From positions 12,501-76,500 of the forward strand of contig JAWQFJ010000565.1 in the NCBI GenBank assembly GCA_034096865.1: 64,000 nt of DNA. Direction: 5' to 3'. This document shows positions 23,156 through 34,930 of the stretch, one piece after another (the stretch's first letter is position 1; each line of letters opens with the position of its first letter). A program made the position numbers and the translations under genes. Below the pieces are notes generated by a model. That model made no database searches. It saw only the letters and a list, made by a program, of their open reading frames with translations, and was not told the DNA's origin. Origin of the DNA: Theodoxus fluviatilis (Eukaryota; Mollusca; Gastropoda; Cycloneritida; Neritidae).

Positions 23156-24052
23156 GCCGTCGCTGCTGCTCCTGCTCCTGTTGCTGCTCCTGCTCCTGTT
23201 TCTGCTCCTGCTCTGCTGCTCCTGCTCTGCTGCTGCTCCTGCTCTGCTGCTCCTGCTCTGCTGCTGCTCCTGCTGCTGCTGCTCCTGCTCTGCTGCTCCT
23301 GCTCTGCTGCTCCTGCTCTGCTGCTGCTGCTGCTCCTGCTCTACTGCTGCTCCTGCTCTGCTGCTGCTCTGCTGCTGCTGCTGCTCCTGCTCTGCTGCTT
23401 CTGCTCTGCTGCTGCTCCTGCTCTGCTGCTCCTGCTCTGCTGCTCCTGCTCTGCTGCTTCTGCTTTGCTGCTGCTCCTGCTCTGCTGCTGCTCCTGCTCC
23501 TGCTCTGCTGCTTCTGCTCTGCTGCTGTTCCTGCTATGCTGCTGTTCCTGCTCTGCTGCTTCTGCTCTGCTGCTTCTGCTCCTGCTCTGCTGCTGCTCCT
23601 GCTCTGCTGCTCCTGCTCTGCTGCTTCTGCTCTGCTGCTCCTGCTCTGCTGCTGCTGCTCTGCTCTGCTGCTGCTCCTGCTCTGCTGCTGCTGCTCTGCT
23701 GCTGCTCCTGCTCTGCTGCTCCTGCTCTGCTGCTCCTGCTCTGCTGCTTCTGCTCTGCTGCTCCTGCTCTGCTGCTCTGCTCCTGCTCTGCTGCTGCTGC
23801 TGCTGCTCCTGCTCCTGCTCTGCTGCTGTTCCTGCTCTGCTGCTCATGCTCTGCTACTCCTGCTCTGCTGCTTCTGCTCTGCTGCTGTTCCTGCTCTGCT
23901 GCTCATGCTCTGCTGCTTCTGCTCTGCTCTGCTGCTGCTCCTGCTCTGCTGCTTCTGCTCTGCTGCTGTTCCTGCTCTGCTGCTTCTGCTCTGCTGCTCA
24001 TGCTCTGCTGCTGCTACTTGCTTCTGATCTGCTGCTCCTGCTGCTGCTACTC

Positions 24053-24089
<37 letters not shown>

Positions 24090-24108
24090 GCTGCTGCTGC
24101 TGCTTTTA
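23156..24108. repeat. (CTG/CTC)n trinucleotide array in IAP-A intron 2
   Basis: Nearly 1 kb of GCT, CCT and TCT triplets beginning 17 bp after the E2 donor. Because it is triplet-based and stop-free, E2 reads through it as a Leu/Cys/Ser/Ala frame of several hundred codons. The GTGAGT donor and phase conservation argue that this is intron. Confidence 0.93.
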
Positions 24109-25040
24109 CACATATACTCAACATTATCAAAAACTTGACTGATAGAATTCATTCCTTTACCGTATCACTCATTCATTCTTTCTGTTTGTCTTATCTGTCA
24201 GGATGAGTCCTTCAATGTTATTTCATTAATACTTTCTGTTGCTCCATCATCAGTGGTTTCCATTTCGTTTGATTGACTCTTTCTGCTCAATAATTCCTCC
24301 CTGATTTGTTCTTGGTGTTTAATTGCTTCTCGCTGTTGTTTAAATAATCCTCATGAAATCATATGTTCTGAAGAAAATGTGTATTCTTACTGATGTCGAG
24401 GCTTTGATTAATTCAAGACGAATGCACTTAACCTATTATGGGATATGGCCTTCATGAATGACGTTTTTACACATACAAATTTTCTCCTGTTAGTTTTCCT
24501 GTTGCATGATGCACTGTCGTATTTGATGATGACAAGCTGCTCGACCTTTGCTACTAAAGCAGGAAGCATTTGTGACCATCTTCCACATGATGAAACCGAT
24601 GTACACTTTCGGAAATGCTGAGCTATGCATATGTCATGTAGGGAAGACTTTTTCTTTCCAACGATGCAAGAAGTTTGAAAACAGGAGAATAGTGACAAAG
24701 GAATGAGCTGCCGAAGACGGGTACCCATGCGTATGACGTTTTGTGAGAAAATGGGTTTCAATGCCCAGGCAATGTGTTACATGCAAATCAGTGTTGTCCT
24801 CCTGGTGGCCATTTTGAATGTGGTACAGCGGCTCGGCTGATAAGCTGGATGGCTGTCGGTGGAAAGGTTATAAAAAACACGATGCCGTGCTATAAACACA
24901 TGGCTGTAGGTTCCAAAATATGTGGAATTCTCAGCACTGACATTCCTAACTTTTCTCACCCTGATTTGCGGATATCTCCAGAGGAGGCCAGACGGCAATC
25001 TCACTTTGTGGTGGAGGGTCGCATTTCTCACTGTCATCCT
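24109..25040. other. IAP-A intron 2, unremarkable part
   Basis: No gene, RNA or clear repeat. Short open frames only. Confidence 0.5.
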
Positions 25041-27905
25041 CTCCATAGAGAAGCCAGCCTTCCATGCTGTGTAGTCCACACCTGGAAGGATGCTTGTCCA
25101 TAGAGAAGCCAGTCTTCCATGCTGTGTAGTCCACACCTGGAAGGATGCCTGTCCATAGAGAAGCCAGTCTTCCATGCTGTGTAGTCCACACCTGGAAGGA
25201 TGTCAGTCCATAGAGAAGCCAGTCTTCCATGCCGTGTAGTCCACACCTGGAAGGATGTCAGTCGAGGGAGAAGCCAGTCTTCCATGCTGTGTAGTCCACA
25301 CCTGGAAGGATGTCAGTCCATAGAGAAGCCAGTCTTCCATGCTGTGTAGTCCACACCTGGAAGGATGTCAGTTCATAGAGAAGCCAGTCTTCCATGCTGT
25401 GTAGTCCACACCTGGAAGGATGTCAGTTTATAGAGAAGCCAGTCTTCCATGCTGTGTAGTCCACACCTGGAAGGATGTCAGTTCATAGAGAAGCCAGTCT
25501 TCCATGCTGTGTAGTCCACACCTGGAAGGATGTCAGTCCATAGAGAAGCCAGTCTTCCATGCTGTGTAGTCCACACCTGGAAGGATGTCAGTCCATAGAG
25601 AAGCCAGTCTTCCATGCTGTGTAGTCCACACCTGGAAGGATGTCAGTCCATAGAGAAGCCAGTCTTCCATGCTGTGTAGCCCACACCTGGAAGGATGTCA
25701 GTCCATAGAGAAGCCAGTCTTCCATGCTGTGTAGTCCACACCTGGAAGGATGTCAGTGAAGGGAGAAGCCAGTCTTCCATGATGTGTAGTCCACACCTGG
25801 AAGGATGTGAGCCCTTAGAGAAGCCACTCTTCCGTGCTGTGTAGTCCATACGTGGAAGGATGTCAGTCGAGGTAGAAGCTAGTCTTCCATGCTGTGTAGT
25901 CCACACCTGGAAGGTTATCAGTCCATAAAGAAGCCAGTCTTCTATGCCGTGTACTTCACACCTGTAAGGATGTCAGTCCATAGAGAAGCCAGTCTTCCAT
26001 GCTGTGTAGTCCACACCTGGAAGGATGTCAGTCGATGGATAAACCAGTCTTCCATGCTGAGTAGTCCACACCTGCAAAGATGTCTGCCAAGGAATAAGAC
26101 AATTTTCCATGCTGTGTATTACACACCTTGAAGGATGTCTATCCATAGAGAAGCCAGTTTTCCATGCTGTGAAGTCCACACCTGGAAGGATGTCTGTTGA
26201 GGGAGAAGGCAGTGTTCCATGCTGTGTAGTCCACACCTGGAAGGATGTCAGTCGAGGGAGAAGCCAGTCTTCCATGCTGTGTAGTCCACACCTGGAAGGA
26301 TGTCAGTCCATAGAGAAGCCAGTCTTCCATGCTGTGTAGTCCACACCTGGAAGGATGTCTTTCGATGGATACGATAGTCTTCCATGCCGTGTAGTCCACA
26401 CCTGGAAGGATGTCAGTTTATAGATAAGCCAGTCTTCCATGCTGTGTAGTCCACACCTGGAAGGATGTCAGTCGAGGTAGAAGCCAGTCTTCCATGCTGT
26501 GTAGTCCACACCTGGAAGGATGTCAGTCGAGGGAGAAGCCAGTCTTCCATGCTGTGTAGTCCACACCTGGAAGGATGTCAGTCCATAGAGAAGCCAGTCT
26601 TCCATGCTGTGTAGTCCACACCTGGAAGGATGTCAGTCGAGGGAGAAGCCAGTCTTCCATGCTGTGTAGTCCACACCTGGAAGGATGTCAGTCGAGGGAG
26701 AAGCCAGTCTTCCATGCTGTGTAGTCCACACCTGGAAGGATGTCAGTCGATGGAGAAGCCAGTCTTTTATGCCGTGTAATCCAGACCTGGAAGGATGTCA
26801 GTCGATTGATAAGACAGTCTTCCATGCTGTGTAGTCCACACCTCGAAGGATGTCAATCCATACAGAAGTCAGTCTTCCATGCTGTGTAGTCCACACCTGG
26901 AAGGATGTCAGTTTATAGAGAAGCCAGTCTTCCATGCTGTGTAGTCCACACCTGGAAGGATGTCAGTCGAGGGAGAAGCCAGTCTTCCATGCTGTGTAGT
27001 CCACACCTGGAAGGATGTCAGTTCCATAGAGAAGCCAGTCTTCCATGCTGTGTAGTCCACACCTGGAAGGATGTCAGTCGAGGGAGAAGCCAGTCTTCCA
27101 TGCTGTGTTGTCCGCACCTGGAACAATGTCAATCCATAGAGAAGCCAGTCTTCCATGCTGTGTAGTCCACACCTGGAAGGATGTCAATCCATAGAGAAGC
27201 CAGTCTTCCATGCTGTGTAGTCCACACCTGGAAGGATGTCAGTCGAGGGAGAAGCCAGTCTTCCATGCTGTGTAGTCCACACCTGGAAGGATGTCAGTCC
27301 ATAGAGAAGCCAGTCTTCCATGCTGTGTAGTCCACACCTGGAACGATGTCAATCCATAGAGAAGCCAGTCTTCCATGCTGTGTTGTCCGCACCTGGAACA
27401 ATGTCAATCCTTAGAGAAGCCAGTCTTCCATGCTGTGTAGTCCACACCTGGAACAATGTCAATCCTTAGAGAAGCCAGTCTTCCATGCTGTGTTGTCCGC
27501 ACCTGGAACAATGTCAATCCTTAGAGAAGCCAGTCTTCCATGCTGTGTAGTCCACACCTGGAAGGATGTCAGTCGAGGGAGAAGCCAGTCTTCCATGCCG
27601 TGTAGCCCACACCTGGAAGGATGTCAGTCCAGGGAGAAGCCAGTCTTCCATGCTGTGTAGTCCACACCTGGAAGGATGTCAGTCCATAGAGAAGCCAGTC
27701 TTCCATGCTGTGTAGTCCACACCTGGAAGGATGTCAGTCCATAGAGAAGCCAGTCTTCCATGCTGTGTAGTCCACACCTGGAAGGATGTCAGTCGAGGGA
27801 GAAGCCAGTCTTCCATGCTGTGTAGTCCACACCTGGAAGGATGTCAGTCCATAGAGAAGCCAGTCTTCCATGCTGTGTAGTCCACACCTGGAAGGATGTC
27901 AGTTA
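25041..27905. repeat. 55-bp minisatellite, about 52 copies
   Basis: Unit GAAGCCAGTCTTCCATGCTG.. with TAGTCCACACCTGGAAGGAT and a variable end. The variable heptamer is mostly either CCATAGA or CGAGGGA, with rarer forms (TTATAGA, CTTAGA). Since 55 is not a multiple of 3, the frames rotate through it, so it is not coding. It lies in IAP-A intron 2. Confidence 0.97.
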
Positions 27906-28024
27906 AGGGAGATGCAACTGTTCTTGTCACACTTTTTCCTCTTTCTAAATAAATCTAAAGGATGACACTGGATAGCTTTTATTTAGGTTGCTGTATGAAC
28001 GATTTTTACCCATATCTTTGACAG

Positions 28025-28070
28025 GGAGAAACTTCTTCAGCACCTTCAGTATCGGAGACAGTTGAGGCAA
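28025..28070 (+). CDS. IAP-A microexon E3 (46 bp)
   Basis: Acceptor ATCTTTGACAG|GGA and donor CAA|GTGAGT bound 46 nt, which takes phase 0 to phase 1, exactly what is needed between E2 and E4. It encodes GETSSAPSVSETVEA plus the first base of the next codon. A 43-nt exon with the same phases and similarly acidic, polar content (QTGAENEGTGHDETG) occupies the same place in IAP-B. It forms part of the flexible linker between BIR2 and UBA. No transcript evidence is available here. Confidence 0.72.
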
Positions 28071-28089
28071 GTGAGTAGTGTACATTTGT

Positions 28090-28326
28090 GACATACCCTG
28101 TGGTTGTGGTAGCGGGAAAAGTGGTAGCGGTGGTGGAAGTGGAAGTAGTGGTGGTAGTGGTAGTGATGGTAAGGGTTGTGGTGGTAGCAATAGTTGTGGT
28201 AGTAGGAGTGGTGATGGTAGTAGTAGTGGACAGTCCTGAGTAGTAGTAGTAGTAGTAGTAGTTGTTGTTGTTGTTGTTGTTGTAGTACTAGTAGTGGTGG
28301 TGGTGGTGGTGGCGGTGGTGGTGGTG

Positions 28327-28371
<45 letters not shown>

Positions 28372-28372
28372 A

Positions 28373-28424
<52 letters not shown>

Positions 28425-28560
28425 GGTGGTGGTGGGGGGGGGGGTGGGGGGGTGGTGGTGGTGTTGGTGGTGGTGGTAGGGGTAGAGATGGTGATGGTTA
28501 TATAAGTGGTATTGGTGGTGGTGGTAGTGGTGGTGCTGGTGGTTGGTGGTGATAGTAATA
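28090..28560. repeat. (GGT)n/(AGT)n/(GTT)n triplet array
   Basis: Triplet runs of GTG, GTA and GTT within IAP-A intron 3. Confidence 0.95.
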
Positions 28561-28718
28561 ATTGCAGTGGGCTAGTGTTGTAGCAGAAGTAAGGCATAGT
28601 AGTGGTTGTGATGGCAGTAGTGGTTGTAGAGGTAGTGATGGTGGTGATGCAAGGAGAAATATTAATATTTGTAGTTGCAGTTGTAGTGGCGATAGCAGTA
28701 AGGGAAGTGGACATGGTC

Positions 28719-28719
<1 letters not shown>

Positions 28720-28757
<38 letters not shown>

Positions 28758-28838
28758 GGAGGAGGAGGAGGAGGAGGAGGAGGAGGAGGAGGAGGAGGAG
28801 GAGGAGGAGGAGGAGGAGGAGGAGGAGGATGACGACGA
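28720..28838. repeat. (GAT)n-(GAG)n array before the UBA exon
   Basis: Pure ATG/GAT triplets followed by GAG triplets, ending about 15 bp before exon E4. An (ATC)n array on the + strand sits equally close to the inverted UBA exon E4'. Confidence 0.95.
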
Positions 28839-28853
28839 CGAAATGTCTTACAG

Positions 28854-28964
28854 CCGTCCTGGCGGCAGATCTGATGACGTCAGAGGCCGCTGAGGCTGCG
28901 CGTGCCATGGGATTCCCCAATGACGTCATTGAGAGAGCGATCAGGGCACTCCTGTCTACAAGAG
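28854..28964 (+). CDS. IAP-A exon E4: UBA domain
   Basis: 111 nt, phase 1 to 1, acceptor TCTTACAG and donor AGAG|GTGAGC. It encodes the first two helices of a UBA domain: MTSEAAEAARAMGFPNDVIE with the MGF ubiquitin-binding loop, then RAIRALLSTR. The third helix is in E5. UBA domains of XIAP/cIAP proteins bind ubiquitin chains. Two perfect TGACGTCA octamers lie inside the exon (28875 and 28921). A shorter inverted copy is at 34931-35029. Confidence 0.9.
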
Positions 28965-30009
28965 GTGAGCGGCACCAAGTGTGTACGTCCTGTGTGACAC
29001 AGCGACGACATGCACTTTGGTGCTGATACACGGGCTGTTGGCCACGTCTTTGGCTGTCGTCACAGATGAAGTTGCAATGCGGTTCGGTTCTCTTTCTTTC
29101 CAGTTTATTTTATTTGCATTCTGTTCTCTCCATATCAATTTCATTTTTAGATTTTAAACAACTGTATAATTATTTTATTTTTAAACAACAATGAAATTAC
29201 GAAGGATAAGGACAGGCAGGCTGGAAAAAGTTTGTTTATGGAAAAAAATTGCTTTAAAGATCAATGCCTCGTCAACAGAAAATGAAAATAAAACGCAGTG
29301 GTTTTTCTTAAATAACAATGATCCCTTCTCTCTGCCCACATTCCTAGTCCTCGTTGATGTGTTCTGTGGGATTCGATGTGCTTTTGTTAGATTTCTTTTT
29401 ACCTGTATTACTAGCCCAGGGCAGCTCAGCGTTTGGACCTTCCCCAAACCTCTACCCCCCACCCCCACCTCCCCACCCCACCCCCCACCCTCCCACCTCT
29501 GTCATTTTGCATGATCTAAAACGGAAATGCAGGTCTGGGCTTAATGAATAAAAACAAACAAATGAACATCGGGACAGTCGCCAAATAAACAGTAGGAAGC
29601 TCACCCAGGCTTTCGACTTTAACTGATACAGTAGAAATACCGTACACGGTTATGGTTCTTCTGCAACACCCCCCTGTGGGTTGGGGCTAAGAAAAGACCC
29701 ATCGGGTCGCCCTAAGCAATCCCTAAAGGCAAAGAATGAAGGATACTGAGACTTTGCTTCCTCTTTCTCTCGCCAGCTCTAGTGATCGTATGATAGGCCG
29801 TAGAGCTTCATTGATTCATTCGTTCTTCATTTCTTTGTTTTTCATTCATTCGTTCTTTAATTTACGCATTGTGCAACACACACGACACTGAGAAGTTCTT
29901 TTGCATTCTGTAAAAATAAAGGGGCGTGAAAAAATATTCGCTTTGGTGTTTGATTACTGATACGTGAAAGAGTACTAATCATCACGTCAGATTCCTCAGG
30001 AGTACAACA
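28965..30009 (+). other. IAP-A intron 4, first part, with SINE-like copy
   Basis: Non-coding. 28965-29240 is matched in reverse at 35750-36008, and 29310-29860 is matched directly at 38757-39020 and 40571-40890, showing that the intron was duplicated with the exons. A + copy of the SINE-like family (CCCTGTGGGTTGGGGCTAAG, AGACCCATCGGGTCGCC, tail TTCATTCGTTC) is at about 29650-29860. Confidence 0.7.
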
Positions 30010-30995
30010 CATTGCCCTGCCCTGCTCTGCCCTACCGTAACCTGCCCTGCCCTTCCCTGCCTCACCCTGCCTTGCAGTGCCGTGCAGTGCCCTACCCTGT
30101 CCTGCCCTGCCCTGCCCTGCTCTGCCCTACCGTAACCTGCCCTGCCCTTCCCTGCCTCACCCTGCCTTGCCCTGTCTTGGCCTGCCTTGCCGTGCCCTGC
30201 CCTACCCTGTCCTATCCTATCCTGCCCTGCCCTGCCCTGCCTCGCCCAGACTTACCGTGCCGTACCGTGCCCTACCCTGCCCTATCTTGCCCTGCCGTGT
30301 CTTGCCCTGCCCTATCTTGCCCTGCCCTACCCTACCCTACCCTGCCTTGCCCTGCTCTGCCCTATCTTGCCCTACCCTATCTTGCCCTACCCTTCCCTGC
30401 CCTACCATACCCTGCTCTGCCCTGCCTTGCCTTGCCTTGCCTTGCCTTGCCTTGCCTTGCCTTGCCTTGCCTTGCCTTGCCTTGCCTTGCCTTGCCTTGC
30501 CTTGCCCTGCCCTACCCTATCCTACCCTACGCTACCCTACTCTACCCTAACCTGCCATGCTCTGCTCTGCTCTGCTCTACTCTACTCTGCTCTGCCCTGC
30601 CCTGCCCTGCCCTGCCCTGCCTTGCCTTGCCTTGCCTTGCCTTGCCTTGCCCTACCCTACCCTACCCTACCCTACCCTGCCCTATCATAGCCTGCCCTAC
30701 CTTACCCTGCCTTGCCTTGCCTTACCTTGCCCTGTCCTGCCCTACCTTACCCTGCCCGGCCCTGCCCTACCCTGCCATACTCTACCCTGCCCTGCCCTAC
30801 CTTACCCTGCTCTGCTCTGCCCTGCCTTGCCTTGCCCTGTCCTGCCCTGCCTTGCCCTGGCCTACTCTACCCTGCCCTGCCCTGCCATACCCTACCCTAC
30901 CCTGCCCTGCCTTGCCCTGGCCTACTCTACCCTGCCCTGCCCTATCCTGCCCTGCCTTGTCCTGTCCTGTCCTGCCCTGCTCATTTTGGTATTGT
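30010..30995. repeat. Pentanucleotide (CCTGC/CCTAC/CCTTG)n array
   Basis: About 1 kb of pentamers ending 100 bp before exon E5. Cys/Pro/Leu/Ala frames are artefacts. The duplicated intron has its own, different pentamer array at the same place (41090-42985). Confidence 0.96.
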
Positions 30996-31099
30996 CCTGT
31001 CTTGTTCTGTTGTGTTGTGTCTAATTTCATTTCTTTTGCCTTGTCATGATCTCGTTAGTCTTCATGTGCCTCGTCTTACGTCATCTTTCCTCTCTACAG

Positions 31100-31419
31100 C
31101 GGGTCTCCGTGCTGTCACCACGCAAAACCTGGTCAACACCATCCTCTACCTGCAAGCTCGGGGCAGGGACCCGGACAGTCCTGAGCCCTCGGACGACGAC
31201 AACAGCGACAATGACGACGATTACAATCGTGATGATGACAGAAGGCCGGGGATAGGAGGGGGCGACCCTGATGACAAGGTCATCATACCCCCTCCAACAG
31301 AGGGGACGAGGGTCCTTCCCCCGCGAGGGAGGTGGTGAGAGGATCGAGCCAGGGCCCTGGGGATCCTGGGCTCCAGACAGCCCCAGCCCAGCCTCCTCAC
31401 AGTGGGAACAGACGTCCCA
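31100..31419 (+). pseudogene. IAP-A exon E5, frameshifted copy (UBA helix 3 and Asp-rich linker)
   Basis: Acceptor CTCTACAG, phase 1. It begins AGLRAVTTQNLVNTILYLQA (third UBA helix and following), then DPDSPEPSDDDNSDNDDD. Compared with the intact copy at 43064, 13 nt are missing after about 31277 (GATGACAA|GGTCATC). This changes the frame and gives a TGA at 31336-31338. Downstream, the original frame and the donor (CCCA|GTAAGT) are still preserved, so the lesion may be recent. A transcript using this exon would stop without a RING. Confidence 0.85.
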
Positions 31420-33104
31420 GTAAGTCTCACTTCTACACCGTTTTGCTCTAGTTCTGAAAGCAAAACAGTAGACCCTTCCACCCCCACCCCCTAACCCCCA
31501 CCCCTTACCCTTAACCCCCATCCCTTACCCCCCACCCCACCCCCACCCCTTAATCCCCACCCCTCGCCCCCACCCCCACCCCCACCCCCTAACCCCCACC
31601 CCTTACCCCCCATCCCCACCTCAGCAACCCTCATCCCCTTGTCCTCTTAGAACAATTTTGAGTAGCTCTCATTCCAATCTTCCCATAGTATTTACAAATG
31701 ATCTTTGCAATTAATAAGAGAGACTTTCATGGCAACAATGCACAGCTATGTAGGGTACTACGACTAAAACTTTTGCTATATGCTTTAACACTATGTAATT
31801 TTGTTGTGTTAAACTGGGGGGGGGGGGGGGGGGTTGTTTTTGTTATTTGTGTATTTGTTTGTTTGTAAATAATTTGTATTTTTGTCATTTTATGTAATGA
31901 AATATTGTTTTGAAGAGATATGACAGTGCAACTATACAACGCACCTGTCAAGATGTGTACATTTGTATACAAGCCCCACGTACCGAGCCACCATCCACCA
32001 CTGAGAAAATGCAACAAATCTGAGAGAAAAAAGAGCGAATGACGATATATATGTAGCTGTCATCGTTACCTCAATCCAAATGTTGTACACGTTCAGCAGT
32101 CGAATCCTGAAAAAAGGGTTGAGTTGAGCATCAGCACACACCAGAGTTTGAAGTAGAAATATTTGCCATTTCCTTCTTGATTAAGCTGAGGCGAATACTG
32201 TTTTGTTAACTTTGAATGACCGGCGGTAATGTTATGTAGAATAACTTGGCGAAGCGCACAATACATAGCATAGCATAACACGCATTAGCATAGCATAGCA
32301 TAGCGTAGCTTAGCATGGCATGGCATGGCATGAAATAGCAATGCATAGCATGGTATGGCATACTATAGCATAGCATAACAACATAGCATAGCATGGAATG
32401 GCATAACACAGCATAGCATAGTGTAGCATACCATAGCTTAGCATGGAATGGCATAGCACAGCATAGCATAGCATAGCACAGCATAGCATAGCATAGCATA
32501 GCATAGCATAGCATAGCGTAGCATAGCATAGCTTAGAATGGTATGACATAGCATAGCATAGTGTAGCATAGCATAGCGTAACATATTATATCATGATATA
32601 GCATAGAATAGCATAGCATAGTGTAGCATAGCGTAGCATAGCATGGTATGGCATAGCATAGCATAGTGTAGCATAGCATACCTTAGCATAGCATAGCATA
32701 GCAAAGCATGGTATGGCATAGCATAATGTCAAGGGCTCGGCAACAAACTTCCGCGTGGGAAAGTTCTATGTTCCCCACGTATGTTTTCTGGTTGGATTGT
32801 AGGACTAGAAAACAAGAATTTATCTTTCTCTCAAGAATTCATGTGTGTCTTCAGGGCTTTGCATAATACCGTAGGTGGTTCTTAGATCCTGTGCAAAATT
32901 GATACAACAATGTACGAGCGCGCATTTCTATAAACCGCAGACGATTACCTCGAATATTTCATCTACATGTATAGCAAAAGTAGTCATTGAAAGTACGTAG
33001 GCACACAAAGCACTAGACCAGATGAAGGCACTAGAAGTCATATTAAAAATGGTTCCACAGAGCAAATATTTATTTGCTTCATGTTTCCTATCCTCCCATT
33101 CAAG
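31420..33104 (+). other. Junction region of the tandem duplication, with C-rich tract and (TAGCA)n
   Basis: 31475-31620 is a CCCCAC/CCCTTA-rich tract, 31816-31834 a G run, and 32262-32728 a TAGCA pentamer array with variants. 32080-32200 is homologous to 43450-43590 after the second E5 copy. Past the TAGCA array the sequence does not lead to a RING exon but to the second BIR2 copy, so the duplication junction lies between about 32728 and 33105. Confidence 0.7.
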
Positions 33105-33278
33105 TGCAACATAGCCCTTCTTGTTCTGCTTCATCCTCTGATACCGCTTACCGCCCAGCACAAGCTGTCCACCTCCGCTACATGAACCAGAGTCAGCGAG
33201 AGGCCTCCTTCGCCCAGTGGCCTGACACTCACGCCCATAGTCCGCGAGAGCTGGCCGTGGCTGGCTTCTTCTTCACGG
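33105..33278 (+). CDS. IAP-A exon E1': second copy, first half of a BIR
   Basis: 174 nt, phase 1 to 1. Acceptor TCCCATTCAAG after a pyrimidine-rich tract and donor ACGG|GTAAGT. It encodes QAVHLRYMNQSQREASFAQW then PDTHAHSPRELAVAGFFFTG, very close to the end of E1. It lacks BIR1 and the upstream RING remnant, so this copy starts within the linker before BIR2. The left boundary is inferred from phase. Confidence 0.82.
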
Positions 33279-33729
33279 GTAAGTGAACAGTGACGAACCA
33301 ACAACAAAAAATCGTTGTCCAAGCAATCTGTTCCTGTGGTTTTGATAGTACAGACAATTTCTCTAAGACTGCTCTTCTTCGTCGACTACTTAGTGAATCG
33401 TTGGTATAAATGCAGTGTGTTGATAACCGAAAATTTTTCCTTTGGTGTCTTACACTCAACAGTAAATTTACATGCATGTGGATTTTTCCATTTGGCAGTT
33501 CAAGGCTGGAGGTTTTTCAAGGGTGAAATCACTCTGTCACCGTTAAATGTTTAAGTCCACTGGAAAAATATTAGCAAGGCTGTGAATGTGTTAACGTAGT
33601 ACGAACTCTCTTGTAAGCATTGGTCTTGTGCACCAGAAGTTTGGTGCATGGTTAAACAGGGAATTACCAAATGCTTTCAACCATCGTTAAATACAAGCGC
33701 ATGCCGCCGAAAACTGTTTTCGCATTCAG

Positions 33730-33905
33730 GTGCTGGGAACCGCGTACGGTGCTATTGCTGCGGCCTGGAACTGACAGACTCGAACCCGGATTACACACCT
33801 CTCGAAGAACATACGCGATGGAGGTCTACGTGTGGCTTCTTGCGTACCTCATTTGGGGACGATTTCATCGCCGAAACCTTGCGTCAGATAACCTTGAGGC
33901 TGAAT
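33730..33905 (+). CDS. IAP-A exon E2': second half of the duplicated BIR
   Basis: 176 nt as in E2, phase 1 to 0, acceptor GCATTCAG and donor AAT|GTAAGT. Reads GAGNRVRCYCCGLELTDSNP, then LEEHTRWRSTCGFLRTSFGD. Zinc ligands CxxC, H and C are kept. The BIR tryptophan seen in E2 (KHWDPDD) is replaced (TDSNPDY), so this copy has diverged at a conserved core position. Confidence 0.88.
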
Positions 33906-34930
33906 GTAAGTCCGTATTCAGTCAATACATATTATCGTGAAGACTTAGTGGTTTACTCAATGGGTGTCGTACTACATTATGTACTGGCGGAAAACAAGTC
34001 AACAAATTCACCGACCTACAAATCTCTTTACATTTCTTTTATCTGATTTGAACTTAATTTACCGCCAGAATCGTGGATTGTTTACACAGTAGGCAGCGGG
34101 TAAATCTGTATTCATTCAACACGAATTCTCGTGAAGCTATGGTAGCATACTCCACATGTATCGTGAATTGTATTTAAATTGGAGTATCCAAACCATACAA
34201 AGATCATTCATCCATCCATGTACTCATTCTAGTTTTGAACTTGCCTGCTCCCAGTTAATGTATTACTTGGATCCATAAACAGGTCATCTACATAATGGTT
34301 GTAAGATAAAGATCAAACCTTCTCGAATCGGTCATAATGTACACTTCTGTGGAGGGCGTCATGCACCTGACTTTCCCATTACAATGATACCCTTAAGCCA
34401 TTTTGGCCAAATTCTTACCCCTATGTTTGGGAATTCACTAGACGAAAACTCACTCTTGTAGGAGTTGCGAAAGTAGTGAAGGAACCCAGAAGTGGGAGCC
34501 CTTAAGTAGCCTAAGACAAAGAGAGCGATGGCCACTCGCTTTCTACTGTAAGGCTTCCTCACAGGTGGCAAGTTTTTCTCTAGACAGGACAGAAAAGTTT
34601 CTTTGCCTAGGGCAAAACGGCTAAATGAGACCTTAGGAACGGAAATAAACACACCAAAAAACCCGCATCAACCAGAAAGCAAACCCTGGACACCCTCCTG
34701 GTAGGTGCCAAATTTACCTCTTGACCACTGGTGCATGTGTTGGAAACAGTGTATTGATAGATGTGATTCCAACTTTTCCAGTACCAATTTGCTACTGATG
34801 TTTAAGTGGTACCGGTATCCCCTTTGATTACGAACTCCCCAACCAAACAACTCCCCACATATATAAAAAGATGATGTTGCGTAAAATGACATCCTAGGTC
34901 CGTTATTAACATTGCGTTTGGTCCGCTCAC
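33906..34930. other. Intron-like stretch, no gene seen
   Basis: No counterpart of microexon E3 found. A 97-codon open frame on - (34359-34652) has no recognised family. The left inversion breakpoint of the UBA exon lies near 34920. Confidence 0.45.

Noticed and set aside
22884..24206. A 440-codon frame linking BIR exon E2 to a Leu/Cys/Ser/Ala-rich protein
   Set aside because: E2 ends at a consensus donor conserved in E2' and IAP-B; the rest is a CTG/CTC triplet array.
25041..27905. Possible repeat-protein or CRISPR-like array (55-bp units)
   Set aside because: Unit length is not a multiple of three, there are no distinct spacers, and the context is a eukaryotic intron; it is a minisatellite.
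30012..31049. A 345-codon Cys/Pro/Leu-rich frame
   Set aside because: Pentanucleotide array without stops; not a protein.
31475..31620. Telomere-like CCCTAA sequence
   Set aside because: The CCCCAC/CCCTTA-rich tract is irregular, with only scattered CCCTAA; not a telomeric array.
34359..34652. 97-codon frame on - in an IAP intron
   Set aside because: No motif or family resemblance that I can identify and no splice context.
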